This document shows, piece by piece, positions 60,157 to 64,000 of a stretch of 64,000 bases of DNA; the stretch's first letter is position 1; the number at the start of each line of letters is the position of its first letter. The DNA is from Desulforhabdus amnigena. Its GTDB lineage: Bacteria > Desulfobacterota > Syntrophobacteria > Syntrophobacterales > Syntrophobacteraceae. The DNA lies in assembly GCF_027925305.1 (NCBI RefSeq), contig NZ_BSDR01000001.1, positions 1,267,001 to 1,331,000 on the forward strand, written 5' to 3'. Position numbers and translations under genes: made by a program. A model generated the notes under the pieces. That model did no database searches and was not told the origin of the DNA. It worked only from the letters and a program-made list of their open reading frames with translations.

Positions 60157-60480
60157 ATGAAAAAACTTCTTTTTATTCTTATTTTCGCATCGTTTATATG
60201 TGTGTCTTGCGCTGCGTTCGTGACACCCTATGGTACAAGTATAGGCATAGCGCCGCCCCTCCCGTTTGCTGTGGAATTAGAGGGCCCGTACTATGCCTAC
60301 CATGGCTACCACTATTATTACGATCATGACCGGTGGTATTACTCACGGTCAAGGCGCGGACCCTGGAGAGATCTTCCCAGGGATCGTTACCCAAAAGAAA
60401 TCCGGTATAAAGATAAGCGATACGATAGTGACTGGAGATACAGACGAGGCTGGGGAGACGACAGGGACTCGAGGCATTAA
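60157..60480 (+). CDS. small Tyr-rich lipoprotein
   Basis: A 107-aa protein with signal peptide and lipobox VSCA (Cys18). The mature part is rich in Tyr, Arg, Asp and His (AYHGYHYYYDHDRWYYSRSR) and ends in a charged tail. Similar short proteins with YY-rich segments are common outer-membrane-associated lipoproteins of unknown function. GAAGGGG lies upstream of the ATG. Confidence 0.8.
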   Translation: MKKLLFILIFASFICVSCAAFVTPYGTSIGIAPPLPFAVELEGPYYAYHGYHYYYDHDRWYYSRSRRGPWRDLPRDRYPKEIRYKDKRYDSDWRYRRGWGDDRDSRH

Positions 60481-61029
60481 CGGGATATGCAGACAGTTAA
60501 AGCGTCAGCCAATCTTCTCTTCGCGACGTATTTCAAGGGCTATCTCACTGAAAAGTAGATCCGGGCTAAAGGTGAAAAACTTTGTTCCGACCGCGACCAA
60601 TCAGTGGTTTGTTGGAACCGGGAAGGCATGCTGATAGGCTTTACTCATCCCGGAATTGCCGGGATGCCAGGTTACTACCCGTAGGCGGACCTCCGTGTGG
60701 CCTTTACCTCCAGGTTTCAACAAAGTACCTATAGATCTTACACCATAAAGAGGCTTTCAATTCCCAAGCAAAATCACCTGATTTTTTGGCAACCGTAATA
60801 TGGAATTTCATCCAAAATCAGGAATCTCCTGATTGACGGTACTCTCTCCGCCCTATACAAATGCGGTATTAAGAACCTATCCAGAAACCACCTGTGGACT
60901 TTGCGACCCCCCCCTTGGTCCCCCCTTGAGGGGGGACCAAGGGGGGGGTCCGCTGCCGAGGTAGGTTTTTGGATAGGCTCTAAGTCTCTAAACTTCTTGC
61001 CCGGTCCTTTCCTCTACTTGGAGTCTCTT
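60481..61029. other. intergenic region containing family A repeat
   Basis: Apart from the repeat at 60870-60984 there is no gene, RNA or terminator I can support. The part 60640-60720 contains two short C/G-rich hairpins of no clear role. Confidence 0.5.
60870..60984. repeat. MITE-like palindromic element, family A copy 2
   Basis: It has the same outer sequence as the element at 51168-51284: AAGAACCTATCCAGAAACCA at the left and GGTAGGTTTTTGGATAGGCT at the right, with CTGTGGACTTTGCGAC and GTCCGCTGCCGAG inside. The very centre differs (CTTGGTCCCCCC instead of TTTAATTCCCCCC) but stays palindromic, so compensating changes kept the fold. Confidence 0.85.
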
Positions 61030-61549
61030 ATGGGAAAACAATGCCAGGTGACAAGGATTCTTCTCATCGCAGAAAATGAAGACGACTTTCCTCGCACCCT
61101 GGAATTACCGTCGGATGCGTTGCCCCAGAGATTCGAATTGGAGTGGGTGGGTAACTACCGTACTGGACTAGAATTGTTGATGCATGGCGATTTTGATATT
61201 TGCATCCTTGACTGTGCTGCCGGAAAAAAGAAAGGAGATGAGTTTTTAAAGGGGATGGAGACGAATGGCTGCAAGGTTCCAATTGTACTTTTCAAAGGAC
61301 GCCATGACGACCCGCTTGTCGTGAAAAGTCAGGTATATCCTTCAAATAGGACAGACTACGATAAGGAACCTCTTGCATTCGTGAGAAACATTACGGATCG
61401 CAAAAAATAAGCCTCGCAATCATTCGATTATCAAGAATCATGGTGGAGTTATCGGAATAGAATCCGAGGTGGGAATAGGGACAACGTTTCTTATATATCT
61501 TCCCGTTTCCGTAAAGAAAAGCATGGAACCAAGACATCCGCGAGAGTAG
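61030..61549 (+). pseudogene. relic of a hybrid sensor kinase (REC start joined to HATPase end)
   Basis: The first part (61030-61410, 126 codons) is a receiver-like domain, MGKQCQVTRILLIAENEDDF, with CILDCAAGKKKGDEF, ending FVRNITDRKK, the usual end of a PAS domain. After the stop, another frame reads SIIKNHGGVIGIESEVGIGT then TFLIYLPVS, the end of a histidine kinase ATPase domain, stopping at 61547-61549. The HisKA and most of the HATPase are missing, so a large internal deletion and frameshift made this relic. Confidence 0.8.
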
Positions 61550-61664
61550 AATATTTGAAATGCCCCTGTAAGCGACTGGTTGAAATTTTCATCCTGAGTG
61601 CTCGTAGATCCAATCAATCTGCAGCCGCAGCTCTTGTCCTGCGGATAGAGGAGGAAGCGAAAAA

Positions 61665-62396
61665 ATGGGAATCGAAAGGTTCATAGGTATCGGAACGGCA
61701 AGAGGACAAGATGTTTTTGACTATGTTCTGCAAGTCCTGGAGTCAGAAAAACCCTCCGTCATTGCCTTGGATGAAAACCCCATAAGTATGAGCACACTGA
61801 TTCAAATGCGGTGCTCGAAAGAGCTTTTTACCGAAGCATTTGTAATGAAGCAAAAACAATTTCTCCTCAAAAGGGATCTGGAGGTAGGAAATTGCGCCGG
61901 TATTCTTTACGCAATACGCTACAAAAACATCCCTCTCCATTTTGTCGATGGTTCCTTCCGGGAACCTCTGTCCGAAACGGGTGAGGAGATCGGAATTTAC
62001 CCGTATACTTCAAATATGGATTTCGCTGCCACAGTGGACCTCATGCGCATCCCCATCAAACTCATAAAGGGAAGATATCCGACCTACCCCGGCTGGGACT
62101 TCGATTATGAACTCATCCACGCCTATCAAACGGACGAACATTTCCATCAGATGGATCGAGCCATCTGGCAAAGAAATCAGTTCACCGGGCGGGTGCTCGA
62201 ACGAATGATAGAAAGCGCTGATAAAGGCATTCTCGCTTTCATCGGAAACAGGAAGCGTTTCAGCTTGGATCTTTACAAGGATACGGAAGGCATCACCGAC
62301 GAGGAACTGGCTGGATACAAACCTCTGGGAGACTATATCCCGATAAAAGATAAAGTCTATTACGATGCCATAACAAGAATAAGAAATGAAATTTAG
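61665..62396 (+). CDS. hypothetical protein, possibly TraB/PrgY-like
   Basis: A 243-aa protein without signal peptide. The N-terminal VIALDENPISMSTLIQMRCS, and a later region with RVLERMIESADKGILAFIGN, have a weak likeness to TraB/ChaN-type proteins, where a conserved acidic residue follows a strand; I am not sure. The C-terminal half is acidic and charged (HAYQTDEHFHQMDRAIWQRN). A perfect GGAGGAAG lies upstream. It is alone on its strand. Confidence 0.6.
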   Translation: MGIERFIGIGTARGQDVFDYVLQVLESEKPSVIALDENPISMSTLIQMRCSKELFTEAFVMKQKQFLLKRDLEVGNCAGILYAIRYKNIPLHFVDGSFREPLSETGEEIGIYPYTSNMDFAATVDLMRIPIKLIKGRYPTYPGWDFDYELIHAYQTDEHFHQMDRAIWQRNQFTGRVLERMIESADKGILAFIGNRKRFSLDLYKDTEGITDEELAGYKPLGDYIPIKDKVYYDAITRIRNEI

Positions 62397-62583
62397 AGAC
62401 CAAACGATATGGAATGGGATCATCCGTAGATAAGTAATGAGCCCCGCCCATAGAGATATGCTTATCGATAGAAACCAATTCTTCTTCACTCAATTGTCGG
62501 GAACCGGTTTTCTCGGATCAGGGAGTATCGTTATGATTTCCGCCCGGTTTTTCTATCTCACATACAGGAAACGACCGTCTGTC

Positions 62584-62793
62584 TTAGATCCAATCAGTAG
62601 TTGCCTTTTCTTCATAACCCGCGAGCAACAATTTCAAATCCTCCAAACTCAGGTTACGGACCTCATCCGGACGCCAGCTGTATTTATCAATCAAATAGCG
62701 GTAAACAGCATCTAATCCCTTGAGCTCTACATAACCTTGAGATTGACCGATATGGTCTCCAATTTTTTCCAGCATGCTTTTTAAATCTGCCAT
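62584..62793 (-). CDS. small hypothetical protein
   Basis: A 69-aa protein, MADLKSMLEKIGDHIGQSQG at its start, mostly helical and acidic, with no signal peptide. The ATG at 62793 has AAAGGAG at ideal spacing. It contains VYRYLIDKYSWRPDEVRNLS, which looks like a small helical bundle. No family recognised. Confidence 0.65.
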   Translation of the reverse strand: MADLKSMLEKIGDHIGQSQGYVELKGLDAVYRYLIDKYSWRPDEVRNLSLEDLKLLLAGYEEKATTDWI

Positions 62794-63173
62794 AATCGTC
62801 TCCTTTCTTCTGTCCAAGTTCTTCACAGTAACGCAACAAAATCCCGGCTTCCAACCCGACACCTGGATAGATGCCCGTTTATTGAGCATCTATCCATTTT
62901 ATTATACCTATAAAAACTAATTCTATTTCTGTCTCCGTCAATGTACACCAGATAAAAATAGAGAAGATATTTTGCCCGGGCAGTTGAATCGATCTGCATA
63001 ATTTGGAGCGATCACAAAGTCCCCACACAGACTGAAATATTGTTTGGGGTAGGATAAATTGAAAGAAGGATTATAGGAGACGACCATTTTCTGTCACTCT
63101 ATCCTTTATCGTCTTCCAGAATTATTTTATCCTGAAAAGGTACTGTTTTCGTCGATCCTCTCGAGGAAACGTT
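62794..63173. other. 380-base intergenic region
   Basis: AT-rich, between divergent genes. It should hold the promoters of both. I see no repeat, RNA or further gene. Confidence 0.5.
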
Positions 63174-64000
63174 ATGCTTGCATGGCGCAAGGAATATATC
63201 CACGCAAACGGTATTCGACTTTGGACCGAGCAACAGGGCGAATATGTTCCCCTCGTTTTGTGTCACGGGGGACCGGGTGCCTGTGACAACCTGGCTCCAG
63301 TGGCTGAAATGATCGAAGATATTGCCCGTGTGTACCGTTACGACCAACGCGGCTGTGGAAAATCCGACGCAACGCCGCCTTATGATTTGAACACTTACCT
63401 GGCTGACCTAGATGCCCTTCGCATCGCATGGAACCATGAGCGTTGGATTGTTGCCGGCCATTCGTGGGGTGCATCCCTTGCACTGGCATACGCTCTGCGT
63501 CATACCGGCAGGGTCGCAGGATTGATCCTCATCTCCACCAACGGCCTTGAAATTCAAAATGTCGAATATGAGCGCAACTGCGAAGCGAAATTGTCATTTA
63601 CCGACTTTGAAAAACTGCAGAAACTGCGATGCCTGTACAGGAACAGCTCAAGCTCCACCCGTGAGTCGATTCAAGAAGAGATCCTCCAGCTCAAGCTGAA
63701 GGCAGACCTTGCAGATCCGGCTACAGCCATCGGATTTCCTCACTTTCCCTGCCGTATGAACTATTCGGTCAACAGGCTGCTCACAGAAGATTGGGAAAAA
63801 TTTCTTCAGCAGGAAAACATCGAGAAAAGGATTAAAAATCTAACCATGCCGACCCTGATCGTCCATGGCACAGGCGACCCCAGACCCCCAAGAGGTGCGC
63901 TCCGCCTCGCAAATTTGCTGCCCCTTGGTGAATTTGTCTCCCTGCCCAATGTCGGCCATTATCCGTGGCTGGAACGCCCTACCCTTCTAAAAAATGCCCT
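63174..64000 (+). CDS. alpha/beta hydrolase, proline iminopeptidase-like (partial, cut by window end)
   Basis: At least 275 codons open to the window end. It has the oxyanion motif HGGPGACDN, YDQRGCGKSD, the nucleophile elbow AGHSWGASLAL, the Asp region HGTGDPRPP and the catalytic His in VGHYPWLERP, so nearly the whole domain is present and only the last residues are outside. This is the prolyl-aminopeptidase/S33 type of alpha/beta hydrolase. GAGGAAACG lies upstream of the ATG. The true substrate may be a peptide or small ester. Confidence 0.88.
   Translation, partial: MLAWRKEYIHANGIRLWTEQQGEYVPLVLCHGGPGACDNLAPVAEMIEDIARVYRYDQRGCGKSDATPPYDLNTYLADLDALRIAWNHERWIVAGHSWGASLALAYALRHTGRVAGLILISTNGLEIQNVEYERNCEAKLSFTDFEKLQKLRCLYRNSSSSTRESIQEEILQLKLKADLADPATAIGFPHFPCRMNYSVNRLLTEDWEKFLQQENIEKRIKNLTMPTLIVHGTGDPRPPRGALRLANLLPLGEFVSLPNVGHYPWLERPTLLKNA

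Overview
The window reads as a chromosomal segment of a strictly anaerobic, diazotrophic bacterium of the deltaproteobacterial (Desulfobacterota) type, probably close to the sulfate-reducing or syntrophic Syntrophobacter-like groups. Supporting this are the nif gene order H-I1-I2-D-K-ferredoxin-E-N-B with clostridial/methanogen-type PII genes, a sodium-type N-ATPase operon, many large multi-domain sensor kinases, and short dispersed palindromic repeats between genes. The genus assignment is inference from gene content only.

Layout. 1-9.5 kb: a complete minimal nitrogen-fixation operon on the minus strand, driven by a sigma-54 site just upstream of nifH. 9.9-11 kb: a MurG-like glycosyltransferase. 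11.7-16.8 kb: the most unusual locus, three overlapping plus-strand genes encoding a 1081-aa protein built from at least three fused RAMP (Cas7-like) units, a zinc-ribbon protein and a Cas6-like RAMP endoribonuclease, with no CRISPR array, Cas10, Cas1 or Cas2 in the window. 16.9-23 kb: a CHASE4 hybrid histidine kinase with HPt domain overlapping a REC-PAS-GAF-GGDEF-EAL protein. 23.4-34.1 kb: an ABC/FtsX export module including a 1580-aa fusion of a degenerate M28-type peptidase with an FtsX permease, followed by two large OPT-like membrane proteins. 34.1-38 kb: two small repeat-module envelope proteins, an HTH/Zn-ribbon regulator, a phasin-like protein and an MFS transporter. 38.4-41.7 kb: a NarX/NarL-like two-component pair. 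42.4-49.3 kb: an N-ATPase operon (atpDCQRBEFAG) with sodium-site residues in the c subunit and no separate delta gene. 49.4-56.9 kb: two methyltransferases, a RecJ-like exonuclease, a CBS-domain protein, a hypothetical protein and MurJ. 57.1-64 kb: a tRNA-Arg(ACG) with terminator, followed by an accessory stretch holding a decayed IS110 transposase, an SGNH hydrolase, a small lipoprotein, a relic of a sensor kinase, two hypothetical proteins and an alpha/beta hydrolase cut by the window end.

How they fit together. The nif genes make MoFe nitrogenase, its P-loop reductase, the cofactor scaffold (NifEN) and NifB, with post-translational control by the NifI1/NifI2 pair. The N-ATPase would exchange sodium ions for ATP. 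The RAMP operon looks like the effector and crRNA-processing halves of a type III-like CRISPR system collapsed into few proteins and detached from an adaptation module; its guide source and target are unknown.

Intergenic regions carry several families of 70-300 bp palindromic, MITE-like repeats, two of them present as near-identical copies about 10 kb apart.
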